Shown: positions 50,814-62,374 of the stretch, one piece after another | How the letters are laid out: every line of letters begins with the position of its first letter | Position numbering within the stretch: position 1 is the first letter of the stretch | NCBI RefSeq assembly: GCF_002201535.1 | Contig: NZ_NIWW01000007.1 | Location: 62,001-126,000 of the forward strand | DNA: 64,000 nucleotides | Source of the DNA: Lacimicrobium sp. SS2-24 | GTDB taxonomy: Bacteria > Pseudomonadota > Gammaproteobacteria > Enterobacterales > Alteromonadaceae | Direction: 5' to 3' | Notes under the pieces: generated by a model | Told to the model about the DNA's origin: nothing | Database searches by the model: none | What the model saw: only the letters and a program-made list of their open reading frames with translations | Made by a program: the position numbers and the translations under genes

Positions 50814-52079
50814 TCAGCTTTTCTGTCGCCGCATGGCGTCGAAAAACTCATTGTTGGTTTTGGTCATCGACAGCTTATCGATCAAAAACTCCATGGCATC
50901 AATTTCTGACATTTCATGCACGATTTTGCGTAAGATCCACATCTTCTGTAATTCATCCTGGGTGGTCAGCAATTCTTCGCGACGGGTGCCTGAACGATTG
51001 AAATCGATGGCCGGGAAGACCCGCTTCTCAGCAATCTTGCGGTTCAGGTGCAGCTCCATGTTACCGGTGCCTTTAAACTCTTCATAGATAACTTCATCCA
51101 TTTTCGAGCCGGTATCGATCAGCGCGGTAGCAATAATGGTCAGGCTTCCGCCTTCTTCCACATTTCGCGCAGCACCAAAGAAACGTTTGGGTTTGTGCAA
51201 GGCGTTAGCGTCGACACCCCCTGTCAGTACCTTACCTGAGGAAGGGATCACGGTGTTGTAAGCACGGGCCAGACGGGTAATCGAATCCAGCAGGATGACC
51301 ACGTCTTTTTTGTGCTCAACCAGGCGCTTGGCCTTTTCGATCACCATCTCGGCAACCTGAACATGGCGGCTGGCAGGTTCGTCAAAGGTTGAAGCAACCA
51401 CTTCGCCCTGCACCAGACGCTGCATCTCCGTCACTTCTTCCGGGCGTTCGTCGATGAGCAGCACCATCAGCGTACATTCAGGATGATTGGCAGCAATACT
51501 CTGCGCAATATTCTGTAGCAGCAAGGTTTTACCCGCTTTGGGTGGAGCCACTATCAGGCCTCGCTGACCACGGCCAATGGGGGAGGCCAGATCCAATACT
51601 CTTGCCGTAATATCCTCAGTACTGCCATTGCCTCGTTCCATGCGCAGTCTTTCAGTGGCATGTAAGGGCGTCAGGTTTTCAAAGAGAATTTTATTGCGGG
51701 AGTTTTCAGGGCGGTCAAAGTTGACTTCATTGATTTTCAGCAGGGCAAAGTATCGCTCACTGTCTTTAGGCGGGCGAATTTTGCCGGAAATGGTATCGCC
51801 CGTGCGCAGATTGAAGCGCCTGATCTGGCTGGGTGATACATAGATATCGTCGGGCCCGGCCAGATATGAGGAGTCTGCCGAACGCAGAAATCCGAATCCA
51901 TCCTGCAGTATTTCCAGTGCGCCATCACCAAAGATGTCTTCACCGCTTTTAGCGTGGGCCTTCAAAATTGCAAAAATAATGTCTTGTTTGCGGGCACGGG
52001 CCATGTTGTCCAGGCCCATTTTGTCAGCCAGCTCAACAAGCTCGCTTACGGGTTTACTTTTTAGTTCCGTCAGATTCAT
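50814..52079 (-). CDS. rho: Transcription termination factor Rho
   Basis: Hexameric RNA helicase ending untranslated transcripts. The Rho N-terminal helical domain ([18 protein letters not shown]) is followed by the RNA-binding cold-shock-like domain with DGFGFLRS. The ATPase has P-loop [11 protein letters not shown], the [13 protein letters not shown] Walker B region and the Q/R-loop elements. I start at the ATG at 52079 (421 residues, E. coli 419). A leader of about 250 bases without a gene precedes it, compatible with the autogenous control known for rho. Confidence 0.98.
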   Translation of the reverse strand: MNLTELKSKPVSELVELADKMGLDNMARARKQDIIFAILKAHAKSGEDIFGDGALEILQDGFGFLRSADSSYLAGPDDIYVSPSQIRRFNLRTGDTISGKIRPPKDSERYFALLKINEVNFDRPENSRNKILFENLTPLHATERLRMERGNGSTEDITARVLDLASPIGRGQRGLIVAPPKAGKTLLLQNIAQSIAANHPECTLMVLLIDERPEEVTEMQRLVQGEVVASTFDEPASRHVQVAEMVIEKAKRLVEHKKDVVILLDSITRLARAYNTVIPSSGKVLTGGVDANALHKPKRFFGAARNVEEGGSLTIIATALIDTGSKMDEVIYEEFKGTGNMELHLNRKIAEKRVFPAIDFNRSGTRREELLTTQDELQKMWILRKIVHEMSEIDAMEFLIDKLSMTKTNNEFFDAMRRQKS

Positions 52080-52307
52080 ATCGGTGGGTCTTAATGATTG
52101 AAGTATGCTCGTTATGCACGGTTTTGTTATTAGAGTAACGGGTTTAAACGTCTGATTGCGCCTGATTGACGCGAGGACTGTATTCGATTCGGGTGCGATC
52201 AACGATGATTGCGAAGATTAAATTAGCACCAAAAATGAACAACGTCTACTGATTATCGGTTAATTATCTGATTTCTTAACTGAATGGTGCTGTGTATGGA
52301 AGAAATG

Positions 52308-52326
52308 GGCCCGCCGTTGGCGGGCC
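52308..52326 (-). terminator. Hairpin after trxA
   Basis: GGCCCGCC, loop of 3, GGCGGGCC, just past the trxA stop in the trxA transcript direction. It is a very stable stem, but the following U content is low (CATTTCTT), so termination may be partial, letting trxA transcripts run toward rho. Confidence 0.45.
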
Positions 52327-52332
52327 GCAGGA

Positions 52333-52659
52333 TTAAATATTGTCGTTAATGAACTCAGCCAACTGAGTTTTCGACAATGCGCCTACTTTGGTGGCGGCTA
52401 CATTCCCGTCTTTAAAGAGCAGAAGTGTAGGGATACCGCGAATACCGTATTTAGGCGGCGTTTCAGTATTTTGGTCGACATTCAGCTTGCCAACTGTTAA
52501 TTTGCCATCGAATTCGTTAGCTACTTCTTCCAGAATCGGCGCGATCATTTTGCACGGGCCACACCATTCTGCCCAGAAGTCGACTAATACAGGATCTTTG
52601 GCATTGATAACATCGGCCTCAAAACTGTCGTCAGATAACTGGATAATTTTGTCGCTCAT
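52333..52659 (-). CDS. trxA: Thioredoxin
   Basis: Small dithiol reductant of the cytoplasm. Active site WCGPC at 32-36, cis-Pro in [14 protein letters not shown], and [11 protein letters not shown] as in classical Trx1. I start at the ATG at 52659 with GGAG upstream, giving 108 residues like E. coli TrxA; the open frame extends 31 codons further without homology. It is divergent from rhlB and upstream of rho, a conserved order. Confidence 0.98.
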   Translation of the reverse strand: MSDKIIQLSDDSFEADVINAKDPVLVDFWAEWCGPCKMIAPILEEVANEFDGKLTVGKLNVDQNTETPPKYGIRGIPTLLLFKDGNVAATKVGALSKTQLAEFINDNI

Positions 52660-52768
52660 TTTTTTCTCCAAACTTTGCCTGCCTCGACGAATTAAGAGCC
52701 GGGCAGGTCGGTAGTGGCTATTTATATAGAAACTGTTTTTTAATGCAAGCACTGATAAGCTATAAGCT

Positions 52769-54031
52769 ATGCAAACAACTCATTTAACTGAAACCCGTTT
52801 TTCCGAGCTTCCTCTGCATGAGGATGTGGTCAAGGCATTGTCTGCCGCTAACTTCCAACATTGTACTCCTATTCAGGCACTGAGTCTGCCGCCCATGCTC
52901 GAAGGCAAAGATGTTGCCGGGCAGGCCCAAACCGGAACCGGCAAGACTATCGCATTTTTGGCTGCCACCTTCCATCATTTGCTAAATAATCGTCAGCAAC
53001 AAACCAAGCAGCCGCGGGCCATCATTATGGCACCTACGCGCGAGCTGGCGGTGCAGATCTATAATGATGCGGAATTACTCAGCAAGCATACCGGTATCAC
53101 GCTGGGCCTGATTTATGGTGGTGAAGGCTATCAGAGCCAAAAAGAAGTACTGGAAAAAGGCGTCGATATCATTATCGGTACCACCGGGCGCATCATCGAT
53201 TACTACAAGCAGAATATCTTCAGCCTGGAGCATATTCAGGTTTGTGTACTGGATGAAGCGGACCGTATGTTTGACCTGGGCTTTATCAAAGATATTCGCT
53301 ATCTCCTCAGGCGTATGCCGGCCGCCAGTGAGCGACTCAGTATGTTGTTTTCTGCCACTTTGTCGATGCGCGTGCAGGAACTGGCCTATGAACACATGAA
53401 CAACCCGGTGCATGTGGAAATTGAACCGCAGCAAATGACCGCCAGTCGTGTTCAGGAAGAGCTTTTTTACCCTTCAAACGAAGATAAAATGCTGCTATTG
53501 CTGACGTTGCTTGAAGAAGAGTGGCCGGAAAAAGCCATTGTGTTTGCTAATACCAAGCATTGCTGTGAAAACATTTTTGATTGGCTGCAAGCAGACGGAC
53601 ACCGTGTGGGTTTGCTCAGCGGCGATGTACCGCAGAAAAAGCGTCTTCAGATTATGAATCAGTTCAGTGAAGGCAAGCTGGATGTGTTGGTAGCCACCGA
53701 TGTGGCAGCCCGTGGGCTGCACATCGAAAAAGTGACCCATGTGTTCAACTACGATTTACCAGACGATGCTGAAGATTACGTGCATCGTATTGGGCGCACT
53801 GGCCGTGCAGGGAAAAGCGGTCACGCCATCAGTTTTGCCTGTGAGAAGTATGCGCTGAATTTGCCAGCGATCGAGGATTATATTCGTCACTCTATACCGG
53901 TGACCGACTACTTCCATGACGCACTGTTGGATGATGTCACTCCGCCCAAACGCCAGTATAAAAAGCGTATGCAAAGTGGTAAAAATCTCAGTAAAGGTAA
54001 GCCCAGAGGCAGAAACCAACGTAACAGATGA
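52769..54031 (+). CDS. rhlB: DEAD-box RNA helicase RhlB
   Basis: ATP-dependent RNA helicase that works with RNase E in the degradosome. Q motif ([13 protein letters not shown]), motif I AQTGTGKT, motif II DEAD ([13 protein letters not shown]), motif III SAT, motif [12 protein letters not shown]. The C-terminal tail is short and strongly basic. 420 residues equals the E. coli length (421). It is divergent from trxA, and its stop overlaps the gppA ATG by 4 bases. Confidence 0.97.
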   Translation: MQTTHLTETRFSELPLHEDVVKALSAANFQHCTPIQALSLPPMLEGKDVAGQAQTGTGKTIAFLAATFHHLLNNRQQQTKQPRAIIMAPTRELAVQIYNDAELLSKHTGITLGLIYGGEGYQSQKEVLEKGVDIIIGTTGRIIDYYKQNIFSLEHIQVCVLDEADRMFDLGFIKDIRYLLRRMPAASERLSMLFSATLSMRVQELAYEHMNNPVHVEIEPQQMTASRVQEELFYPSNEDKMLLLLTLLEEEWPEKAIVFANTKHCCENIFDWLQADGHRVGLLSGDVPQKKRLQIMNQFSEGKLDVLVATDVAARGLHIEKVTHVFNYDLPDDAEDYVHRIGRTGRAGKSGHAISFACEKYALNLPAIEDYIRHSIPVTDYFHDALLDDVTPPKRQYKKRMQSGKNLSKGKPRGRNQRNR

Positions 54032-55539
54032 GTAACGACACACTCACCAGCCATCCACTGCCAGGCCAGTACTACGCCGCAGTGGATCTGGGCTCCAATA
54101 GCTTTCACCTTGTCGTCGTGCGCGTCACCGATGGTTGTGTACATATCGTAGGTAAGGTAAAGCAAAAAGTGCGTTTGGCTGCAGGGCTCGACCCGTCGAT
54201 GCAGCTGGATGAACTGAGTATGGAGCGTGGCTGGAAATGCCTGGAGACCTTTGCCGAGCGTTTGCAGGATATTCCCCCCTCGAATATTCGGATTGTGGCC
54301 ACCGCCACACTCAGGTTAGCGCGCAACGCCAGTGCATTTCTGGAGAAGGCGGAGCAGATTCTGGGGCATGCGATTGATGTCATCAGCGGTGAAGAAGAGG
54401 CCCGGCAGATTTATCTTGGTGTGGCTTACACCTCTGCTAATCAGGGTAATTCACTGGTGATTGATATCGGTGGTGCCAGTACTGAGGTGGTCGTAGGAAG
54501 AGATTTTACGCCACTCAAATTAGCCAGCCTCAATATGGGCTGTGTCACCTTTATGGAACGGTATTTTACCCAGGGCACCCTTGCTGCACAGAATTTCGAA
54601 GCGGCCATGCAGGTTGCCAGGGAACACATTAGCGCCATATCGGAAGAATATAAAAGCTTCAACTGGCGTCAGTGCCTTGGCGCATCTGGCACCCCTCAGG
54701 CGGTGACAGAGATCATGGTGGCGCAAGGCATCAATGACAATATTCGACTGAGTTATTTACAGGATCTGATGCAGCAATGCATCGCCTGTGGCCACCTCGA
54801 TAGCCTCGATATTGAGGGCCTCAGTGACGCCAGACGCGCCGTATTTCCAAGTGGTTTAGCCATTCTTCGCGTATTGTTTGAAGAGCTGGGGATTGAGCAA
54901 ATGCAAATCTCTGGCGGGGCGCTGCGTGAGGGCCTGATTTACGGCATGCTGGAGAATATTCATCATCATGATATCCGTCTACAGACACTCGACTCACTGA
55001 TAGCCCGTTTTCACATCGAGGAAGAACAGGCGCACAGGGTGACAGAAACCGCGCTGGCACTGTACCGCCAGTTGCCGCAAACGGATGTATTTTGTCAGAT
55101 GGATGCCGAGGGCATACTCCTGGCTGCTGCCAAATTACATGAGATTGGGCTGCATATTGATTACAGACTCAGTCATCAGCATGGCAGCTATATTCTCAGT
55201 CATGTCTCGATGCCGGGTTATACCCGGTTGCAGAAAGATGCCGTGCGGGATCTTATTCTCTGTCATCGCCAGGATGTGAATCTAAAACCCTTTAGTCTTT
55301 ACCAGCATGATGTGGCGGAAGTACTGAAGTTACTGTGCCGCTTACTGCGCATTGCCTTTGTGTTATCAATTCGTCGCAAAAACAATCTGTTACCGGCAAT
55401 AGAGCTGCAATTAGAAGAGCAGGTTGTCAACCTGACGTTTCCCAAGGGATGGCTCAAATCCCATCCACTGCTGGACGCTGAATTGGCCAATGAGCGCTGG
55501 CTACAGCACCGGGTGGGCTGGATACTGAACATTGAATAA
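54028..55539 (+). CDS. gppA: Guanosine pentaphosphate phosphatase (GppA/Ppx family)
   Basis: Converts pppGpp to ppGpp and may also hydrolyse polyphosphate. An ASKHA-fold phosphatase with [11 protein letters not shown] near the N terminus, [12 protein letters not shown], the second phosphate loop [12 protein letters not shown], and a C-terminal HD-like domain ([21 protein letters not shown]). 503 residues matches E. coli GppA (494), and location directly after rhlB supports GppA over Ppx. Confidence 0.94.
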   Translation: MSNDTLTSHPLPGQYYAAVDLGSNSFHLVVVRVTDGCVHIVGKVKQKVRLAAGLDPSMQLDELSMERGWKCLETFAERLQDIPPSNIRIVATATLRLARNASAFLEKAEQILGHAIDVISGEEEARQIYLGVAYTSANQGNSLVIDIGGASTEVVVGRDFTPLKLASLNMGCVTFMERYFTQGTLAAQNFEAAMQVAREHISAISEEYKSFNWRQCLGASGTPQAVTEIMVAQGINDNIRLSYLQDLMQQCIACGHLDSLDIEGLSDARRAVFPSGLAILRVLFEELGIEQMQISGGALREGLIYGMLENIHHHDIRLQTLDSLIARFHIEEEQAHRVTETALALYRQLPQTDVFCQMDAEGILLAAAKLHEIGLHIDYRLSHQHGSYILSHVSMPGYTRLQKDAVRDLILCHRQDVNLKPFSLYQHDVAEVLKLLCRLLRIAFVLSIRRKNNLLPAIELQLEEQVVNLTFPKGWLKSHPLLDAELANERWLQHRVGWILNIE

Positions 55540-55551
55540 GACATATTGTCG

Positions 55552-55576
55552 AAGGAGCAAGTTGCCTTGCTCCTTC
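55552..55576. terminator. Hairpin between gppA and hemB
   Basis: AAGGAGCAAG, loop TTGC, CTTGCTCCTT: ten perfect pairs, lying 12 bases after the gppA stop and 8 bases from the hemB stop. The T run is weak on both sides, but position and stability suggest it ends both transcripts. Confidence 0.6.
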
Positions 55577-55583
55577 TGTTATC

Positions 55584-56579
<996 letters not shown>

Positions 56580-58460
56580 TTACTCCTGTGACTGATTGGG
56601 AATGAACTGACAGACGCGGTTTCGGCCCTGTTCTTTGGCCTGATAGAGCGCCTGATCGGCCTGGGATAGCAGCGTGTTATCCTCCAGCGACGAGGCCGCC
56701 ATGGCACTGACAAAGCCGATACTGACGGTTAAACTGACATCACCGGAGGCGGTGTCAACGGGTGATTGCTGGATTTGCTCGCGAATATGCTCAAGCAGCG
56801 TCCTGGCACCTTGCTCATCGGTATTAGGAAGCAATAAAGCAAACTCTTCGCCTCCGTATCGACAGACATCATCGGCGGGACGTTTGAGCAGGGACTTAAT
56901 TTTTCCGGCTACGGCTTTAATGCACTCATCTCCGACCAGATGGCCCAGGTTGTCGTTGGTTTTCTTGAAATGATCGATATCGATCATGGCAACGGTCAGG
57001 GTTGTCTGTTCTCGTCGGCTACGGCGAATTTCAGCCAGGTAGCGCTTATCAAAGTAGCGTCTGTTACGAATGCCGGTAAGGGAATCCATGGTGTTGCGCT
57101 CTTCCAGTTCCTGATTTTTTTCCGATAATTCTCTTAGCGTAATTTCCAGCTCAAGGGTGCGCTCCTGAACTTTGTATTCCAGTTCCTGCTGAGCCTGGTG
57201 CTCTGCTTCCCTTAATTCTCGTTCTTTCTCAAGTGCCTGCTGCTGAGCATCAAAGGCATGCTGGCGTTGCTGGTTGTAACTGACAGCCAGTACCAGCGCC
57301 AGTAGCACGGTTTCTACCGAGGCGCCGGCAATTAGCAGATAGTGGGAGTTGATATCCAGACTGATCAGGTTAAGGTTTTCCAGACTGGCGATCATGGCGG
57401 TAAGCAGTAAGGTGGTCCAGGCGATGGTATAAATGCGCGCAATGGCCACCCCACGGCGCCACAGCCAGATACCCAGACCACAAATAAATAACACTTCCAG
57501 AATCAAGAGTAACAGGAAGGTCTTGATCATCAGCCAGTAGGGCAGGACCAGGCTGGATACAAACAGTCCGAGAAAAACCAGGGCGGATATTTTTAATAAC
57601 CGGTCGATAAACTGGCTGTGTCGATATACCTCCAGTAACTCGCGACTGAAGATCACCGCAAAAAACATGGTGGCATTGGCAAACAAGACCACACTGCGGC
57701 CTTGTAGCCAGATATTTTCTGGCCACAGGTATTTGTATCCGATGCCGTGCAGCGTCAACAACGTGAGTCCAAGAAAGAGTACATAGCCACAATAGTAAAG
57801 AAAATTGATTGAACGGGTAGTCAGAAAAAAGAAGAAGTTGCTCAATCCCATAGCCGCCAGGAAACCAAAAAATATTCCCAGCATCAGGCCATGTTCCCCG
57901 CCATGAACTAAATACTCTTCCATATCCCACAGGCGCAGCGGCAGTTTCAGCGAGCCACTGCTCTGCACCCTTATGTAAACGGTAATCGGCCCATCGGCTT
58001 CGGGAATGGGGAAAAGAAACTTTTCGCTGGCAATGGTGCGACTGCGAAAAGGCAGGCTGTCTCCGGTGCTGTAGTCACTGAGCAGCGCACTTTCCTGCAT
58101 AAACCAGATCTGTAGATCGTCCAGCAGGGCATAGTCCACTTCCAGCAACCACCTGTGGCGTTGATCCAGCCGAGGCAGATTAAAGCGAAACCAGATGGGA
58201 TCACTGTGCATGCCATAGGACAGCAGCTGATGTTGTTCGGTTTGCCAGTCAATATCTTCATTTTTGAGCAGTTCGTCCAGTGTGGGGGCGTTCCCTGGAG
58301 CGCGAAAAACCTCGACGCCACGGCCAATTTCCTGCTGAGGCTGAGTGGCGTTTACTGTCTGAAGCATGTGAAAGGCGATATACAGACCAACCACTAACGC
58401 TGACATTGCGATCAGCCAGAGCCAGCGAGCCTCAAGACGTTTTTCGCTAAGTCCGGCCAT
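56580..58460 (-). CDS. Diguanylate cyclase with periplasmic sensor and 7TM region
   Basis: Predicted receptor making cyclic di-GMP. A membrane anchor (about 13-33) is followed by a periplasmic 7TMR-DISMED2-like beta-sandwich (about 50-175, with PIWFRFNL and WLLEVDYALLDDLQIW). Seven membrane helices (about 190-390), a long coiled coil (about 395-460, Glu/Gln-rich) and a GGDEF domain follow. The active site is GGEEF, and the inhibitory RPAD stands 5 residues before it. There is no EAL domain. I take the ATG at 58460, overlapping tatD by 14 bases; an ATG at 58499 is also possible. It sits between tatD and hemB, only 3 bases from hemB. Confidence 0.92.
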   Translation of the reverse strand: MAGLSEKRLEARWLWLIAMSALVVGLYIAFHMLQTVNATQPQQEIGRGVEVFRAPGNAPTLDELLKNEDIDWQTEQHQLLSYGMHSDPIWFRFNLPRLDQRHRWLLEVDYALLDDLQIWFMQESALLSDYSTGDSLPFRSRTIASEKFLFPIPEADGPITVYIRVQSSGSLKLPLRLWDMEEYLVHGGEHGLMLGIFFGFLAAMGLSNFFFFLTTRSINFLYYCGYVLFLGLTLLTLHGIGYKYLWPENIWLQGRSVVLFANATMFFAVIFSRELLEVYRHSQFIDRLLKISALVFLGLFVSSLVLPYWLMIKTFLLLLILEVLFICGLGIWLWRRGVAIARIYTIAWTTLLLTAMIASLENLNLISLDINSHYLLIAGASVETVLLALVLAVSYNQQRQHAFDAQQQALEKERELREAEHQAQQELEYKVQERTLELEITLRELSEKNQELEERNTMDSLTGIRNRRYFDKRYLAEIRRSRREQTTLTVAMIDIDHFKKTNDNLGHLVGDECIKAVAGKIKSLLKRPADDVCRYGGEEFALLLPNTDEQGARTLLEHIREQIQQSPVDTASGDVSLTVSIGFVSAMAASSLEDNTLLSQADQALYQAKEQGRNRVCQFIPNQSQE

Positions 58461-59247
58461 GTTCGGTATCGGTGCTGATATTAAATAAGGCCTGTGCATT
58501 TTCGGTGCTCATCTGCGCAATCTGCTCAAGGGGCAGATCACGTAAGTCGCACAGCACAGAGGCGATATGCGGCAACGAGGCGGGTTCATTGCGAGAGGAT
58601 TTTGGACGCAGTGTTTTGGGAAATAAAAAGGGTGCATCAGTTTCCAGCAACAACCGGTTCAGCGGCAGTGATGTGATCGCTTCGCGCAGATCTTTACCAC
58701 GCTTCGGATCACACAGCCATCCGGTAATGCCGATATGCAGGTCGAGTTCCAGGTATCCTTCCATTTGCTCACGGTTGCCGGTAAAGCAATGGGCTACCCC
58801 GCCAGCCAGACTGTTGCGGTAACGCTTAAGCAGGACAAGCTGCTGTGCAAAGGCGTCACGCTCGTGCAGAAAAACCGGCAGTTGTAATTCTGCAGCCAGC
58901 TCCAGTTGCTGTTCAAACACTCTCAGTTGAGAGGATTTGGCCGAATAATTGCGGTTAAAGTCTAAGCCACACTCACCGATGGCCAGTACCCGAGGGTGTG
59001 ATGCAAGCTCATGCAGCTGTTGCACGAAGTCTGTACTGACTGAATCCGCATCATGGGGATGAACGCCAGCGGTGCTGAACTGTTGGAATCGCTCGGCAAG
59101 GGCCAGGGCCTCACGGCTTTCATTTTCACTGGTCCCCGTAATCAACATATCACTGACGCCATTTTGCTGCGCTCTTTGCAGCACGGCTTCAAGGTCTTCA
59201 GCAAACCTGCTGTTGGTCAGATTAACGCCGATATCAAACCAGTTCAT
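58447..59247 (-). CDS. tatD: TatD-family metal-dependent DNase
   Basis: TIM-barrel hydrolase with 3'-5' exonuclease activity in E. coli. It keeps the metal ligands in GVHPHDAD, the GECGLDFNR Glu, the HCFTGN and LETDAPFL motifs; the first H-x-H is replaced by NWFDIGVNL, as in TatD itself. 266 residues is normal. It is co-directional with the tatABC genes, separated from tatC by one small gene. It is not part of the Tat translocon despite the name. Confidence 0.95.
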   Translation of the reverse strand: MNWFDIGVNLTNSRFAEDLEAVLQRAQQNGVSDMLITGTSENESREALALAERFQQFSTAGVHPHDADSVSTDFVQQLHELASHPRVLAIGECGLDFNRNYSAKSSQLRVFEQQLELAAELQLPVFLHERDAFAQQLVLLKRYRNSLAGGVAHCFTGNREQMEGYLELDLHIGITGWLCDPKRGKDLREAITSLPLNRLLLETDAPFLFPKTLRPKSSRNEPASLPHIASVLCDLRDLPLEQIAQMSTENAQALFNISTDTEHGRT

Positions 59248-59248
59248 A

Positions 59249-59758
59249 TCATTGGATACGCTTCACCCGCATTCTGCGCTTGGATTCTTCTGAGCCCAGA
59301 AAGAATGCTCCCAGAAAACCTTTTTCAATATAAATCTGTCCATCCGGGAAATAATAATCCTGGGAGTCGGTTTGCTCCCAAATGTGCCCATTGGTCAGTT
59401 CCACTATCCATTTTCCGCGAGCATTGCGGCGTTTTTCTGACACCGTGACCAGAATTTTATCTTCGGAAATCACTTCATTGCGTTTGGGCAGACCAAATTC
59501 TTCCATCTGCTCGGCGGCGCTGGCAGGTTGCTCAGTGCTGCGGCCGGCTGTGGCAGGTGCTCGCGGTACCTGTGCTGACTGCGGTAAGGGAGAGTTTTCG
59601 AATTGACGCAGATCTTTACTGAGCCGATCGTAGCAAACCAGTCGTTTCAGGCTGTTCTCTTCCTGACTGCATTGTTGCATTGCATCGGCCAGGGTATCTG
59701 CCTGCGCCAAACCGGCCAGCAAAAGGGCGGGTAGTATTGAGCATGCTAATTTTTTCAT
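59249..59758 (-). CDS. Periplasmic protein of unknown function between tatC and tatD
   Basis: 169 residues. A signal peptide (1-20, ending AQA) is followed by a short cysteine pair region (QQCSQEENSLKRLVCYDRL), a Pro/Ala-rich linker (about 60-85) and a C-terminal beta-rich part with RGKWIVELTNGHIWEQTDSQDY. The N-terminal C-x(10-15)-CYD pattern occurs in several exported proteins, including type VI accessory proteins, but I cannot assign a function. Its ATG overlaps the tatC stop, and tatD starts 1 base after its end, so it is firmly in the tat operon. Confidence 0.8.
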   Translation of the reverse strand: MKKLACSILPALLLAGLAQADTLADAMQQCSQEENSLKRLVCYDRLSKDLRQFENSPLPQSAQVPRAPATAGRSTEQPASAAEQMEEFGLPKRNEVISEDKILVTVSEKRRNARGKWIVELTNGHIWEQTDSQDYYFPDGQIYIEKGFLGAFFLGSEESKRRMRVKRIQ

Positions 59759-60507
59759 TATGTATCCTGAGACTCCGTTTCTTCGTTTTCTTCATTGCGG
59801 CGCTGATACAGACTACCAGCCAACAGCCCAAACTCATACAGTAACCACATGGGAACAGCGAGCAAGGTCTGTGAAATGATATCTGGTGGTGTCAGCAGCA
59901 TACCGATGACAAATACCCCGACAATCACATAGGGGCGCTTTTCCCGCAATTTTTGAGGGGTTGTCATACCGGTCCAGCAGGTCAGTATAATGGCGACCGG
60001 AATTTGAAATGACAGGCCAAAGGCAAAAAACAGCTTTAACACAAAATCCAGGTAGCTGCTGATATCCGTGCTGATGGTGACGCCCTCTGGTGCCACCCGG
60101 GTGAAGAAGCCAAAAGCCAGGGGAAACACCACAAAATACGCAAAGGCAATACCCAGATAGAAGAGCAGGGTGCTGGAAACCAGCAAGGGGGCGATCAGAC
60201 GTTTTTCGTTACGATACAGGCCCGGCGCCACAAACCCCCAAACCTGATAAAACACCACAGGGATGGCGATAAAGAAGGACAACACCATAGTCAGCTTAAA
60301 GGGCGCAAAAAAGGGTGAGGCCACATCCGTGGCGATCATCTGGGTGCCGCTAGGCATCACATCCAGCAATGGTGTGGCTAACAGGTGATAGAGATCCTGA
60401 GCAAAGTAGGCCAGACATAAAAAAACGGCCAATACCGCTAACAAGGCCTTGAGCAAGCGCCCCCGCAGTTCAACCAAATGGGTAAATAAAGACTGGGAAT
60501 CTGACAT
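59758..60507 (-). CDS. tatC: Sec-independent protein translocase TatC
   Basis: Multispanning receptor that recognises twin-arginine signal peptides together with TatB. Six membrane helices in 249 residues. Conserved features include the N-terminal [13 protein letters not shown] segment, the periplasmic F-APFKLT region and the [16 protein letters not shown] first cytoplasmic loop. It follows tatB without a gap. Confidence 0.97.
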   Translation of the reverse strand: MSDSQSLFTHLVELRGRLLKALLAVLAVFLCLAYFAQDLYHLLATPLLDVMPSGTQMIATDVASPFFAPFKLTMVLSFFIAIPVVFYQVWGFVAPGLYRNEKRLIAPLLVSSTLLFYLGIAFAYFVVFPLAFGFFTRVAPEGVTISTDISSYLDFVLKLFFAFGLSFQIPVAIILTCWTGMTTPQKLREKRPYVIVGVFVIGMLLTPPDIISQTLLAVPMWLLYEFGLLAGSLYQRRNEENEETESQDT

Positions 60508-60810
60508 CTATTCTTTTTTCTGATAGGGCTTTTTGACCGACTCTGCGGCACTGCGCAGTTCGTCGACAGACTTTTTAAGTTCGGGAGACAGGTTTTTCAG
60601 GTCCTGCTGTTCCGCTTTCTTAAGGTTGTCATGCAATTCCTGAATTTTCAGTTGCTGTTCAAGTTCCTGTTTGAAATTGCTGGCCATAGAACGCATACCG
60701 GACAATGCGCGACTGGTCGAACGAATTGCCCCCGGCAGGCGCTCAGGGCCCAACACCAGAAGGGCCACGATGCCGATGACCAGTAATTCCCAAAAGCCGA
60801 TATCAAACAT
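60508..60810 (-). CDS. tatB: Sec-independent protein translocase TatB
   Basis: 100-residue protein with one N-terminal helix, [26 protein letters not shown], which includes the TatB-specific Glu8 and the GPERLP hinge, then an amphipathic helix (to about 55) and a charged tail. It forms the receptor with TatC. It starts 3 bases after tatA. Confidence 0.96.
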   Translation of the reverse strand: MFDIGFWELLVIGIVALLVLGPERLPGAIRSTSRALSGMRSMASNFKQELEQQLKIQELHDNLKKAEQQDLKNLSPELKKSVDELRSAAESVKKPYQKKE

Positions 60811-60813
60811 AGA

Positions 60814-61053
60814 TTAATTGTCTTGTTTACGTTTTTCCGGCTGAGACTGTGCAGCGGGCTCACCTTTATTTTCCATCTTCTGCTGATCAAAGTCAGCATC
60901 GGCAGAATCGCTTTTGTCGGTATCAATTTCTTTTTTAAAGCCCTTAATGGCCGAACCCAGATCACTGCCTAATGTGCGCAATCGCTTGGTTCCGAATAAC
61001 AAAAGGACAATGGCAAATATGATTAGTAGTTGCCACAGACTGATTCCACCCAT
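60814..61053 (-). CDS. tatA: Sec-independent protein translocase TatA
   Basis: 79-residue pore-forming Tat component: [26 protein letters not shown] with the FGTKRL hinge, then the [15 protein letters not shown] amphipathic helix and a charged tail. I start at the ATG at 61053 with CAGGAG upstream; the frame is open 29 codons further but without homology. It is the first gene of the tatABC string, divergent from the exported protein at 61186. Confidence 0.96.
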   Translation of the reverse strand: MGGISLWQLLIIFAIVLLLFGTKRLRTLGSDLGSAIKGFKKEIDTDKSDSADADFDQQKMENKGEPAAQSQPEKRKQDN

Positions 61054-61185
61054 AACCTGCTCCTGAAGTAAATTTTCTCCTATTATACGTAGCTTGACTA
61101 AAAGGTCACTGGATTTGATTATGCTGCTGAATCTGACCATGCTATGTAATCCAGTGGCTGTATTTTTTATTCAAAGGAAAGGTTT

Positions 61186-62130
61186 TTGTCCGGACTAAAA
61201 AGATCTGCCAGTCTGTTGTTGCTGGTCCTGACATATACGGGGCAGGTACATGCGGATGAACCCCAGGTTCAGCCCGATAGCGCCTGGCTGGATAGTGTGC
61301 AGGACAATGTGTCCTCTTCCATTGATGCCACGGTGAGGTGGTTCGATAGTTTTTTTATTGATGAGACTCAGCCCCTGAATGAGGCCGCTAAAGCGGAGGC
61401 CAGAATTCGCCTGGGCTGGGAGCCTCGCACTCGCGACCTGATGGAGTTCGAGAGCCGTTTCCGAATTCGGGTAAAGTTACCCAATATGAAGCACCAGACG
61501 GATCTGATCTTCTCTGATTATGATGAAGACGAGCAGGGCACCGACATCAAGGCGGCTCGCAATGATACTATCGATAATCGCAATCGCTTCAGTATGGCCC
61601 TGCGCTTCACCGCCAAAAAAACAGAAGATCTGAATATTTCACACCGAATCGGAGTGGGCAGGAAGCTACAGCCCTATGTGAAGTCTGAAATCCGCAAAAC
61701 CTTCGGTCTTTCTGAAGTCAGCAACCTTCATCTGGAAGGTTCGGTTTATTACTACACACAGGACAGGTTCGGCAGCCGTCTCAGGGCCCAGTATAGCTAT
61801 CAGCTCGATAGCGAGAACCTGCTTCGCTTCGATAACAATTTCTATTACCGGGACAAGGAAAATGATTGGATCTGGCAGCATGGACTGCACCGTTATCAGC
61901 AAGTGGACGAGCGCACCGGTTTAATCTATGGGCTGTTTGTCGAAGGAACCACTCAGCCTGATTATCGGGCTGAGGAGTTCCTGCTCAGTGCCCGTTGGCG
62001 TCGCAATGCAATGCGCGAATGGTTGTTCTTCGAACTCGAGCCGTTTGTGCTGTGGGGTCGGGACGAGGAATTTGATCCCTCTTATGGCCTGGCCATCAGG
62101 GTAGAAGGCTATTTTGGCGAGTTGAACTGA
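61186..62130 (+). CDS. Exported beta-rich protein of unknown function
   Basis: 314 residues from a TTG at 61186, preceded by AAAGGAAAGG. A signal peptide (about 1-23, ending VHA) is followed by repeated amphipathic strands (RIRLGWEPRTRDLMEFESRFRIRVKL, FSMALRFTAKK, LHLEGSVYYYTQD, LLRFDNNFYYRDKEN), so an outer-membrane barrel or surface lattice protein is possible. The last residue is Asn rather than the usual aromatic. I recognise no family. It is divergent from tatA with about 130 bases between; no twin-arginine motif is seen. Confidence 0.75.
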   Translation: MSGLKRSASLLLLVLTYTGQVHADEPQVQPDSAWLDSVQDNVSSSIDATVRWFDSFFIDETQPLNEAAKAEARIRLGWEPRTRDLMEFESRFRIRVKLPNMKHQTDLIFSDYDEDEQGTDIKAARNDTIDNRNRFSMALRFTAKKTEDLNISHRIGVGRKLQPYVKSEIRKTFGLSEVSNLHLEGSVYYYTQDRFGSRLRAQYSYQLDSENLLRFDNNFYYRDKENDWIWQHGLHRYQQVDERTGLIYGLFVEGTTQPDYRAEEFLLSARWRRNAMREWLFFELEPFVLWGRDEEFDPSYGLAIRVEGYFGELN

Positions 62131-62374
62131 GAAGCTTTCAAAGGGGTCAGTTTTCAACCATCAGCTCTGAGGGTGTCATTACCGCATGTCGTTGGCGTCA
62201 ATCCAGTGCCTTTCAGGGGAGTAAAAGTTCATTTTCGTCAGTTCCGCGGTTACAAACCCCGTATTCCGCTTCGCTTTATACGGGCTATGGTTCTGAAGAC
62301 TGATAGTCTGAAAACTTTTCTGACGCCAAGTTCCCTCAATGTTGCGGCAATATTATCGTTCTGTGTCTCACCAC

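Noticed and set aside
62131-62374. Possible small gene between the exported protein and ubiB (73-codon frame at 62173)
   Set aside because: No good start, no similarity recognised. Left as intergenic; it may hold 3' regions of the two converging genes.
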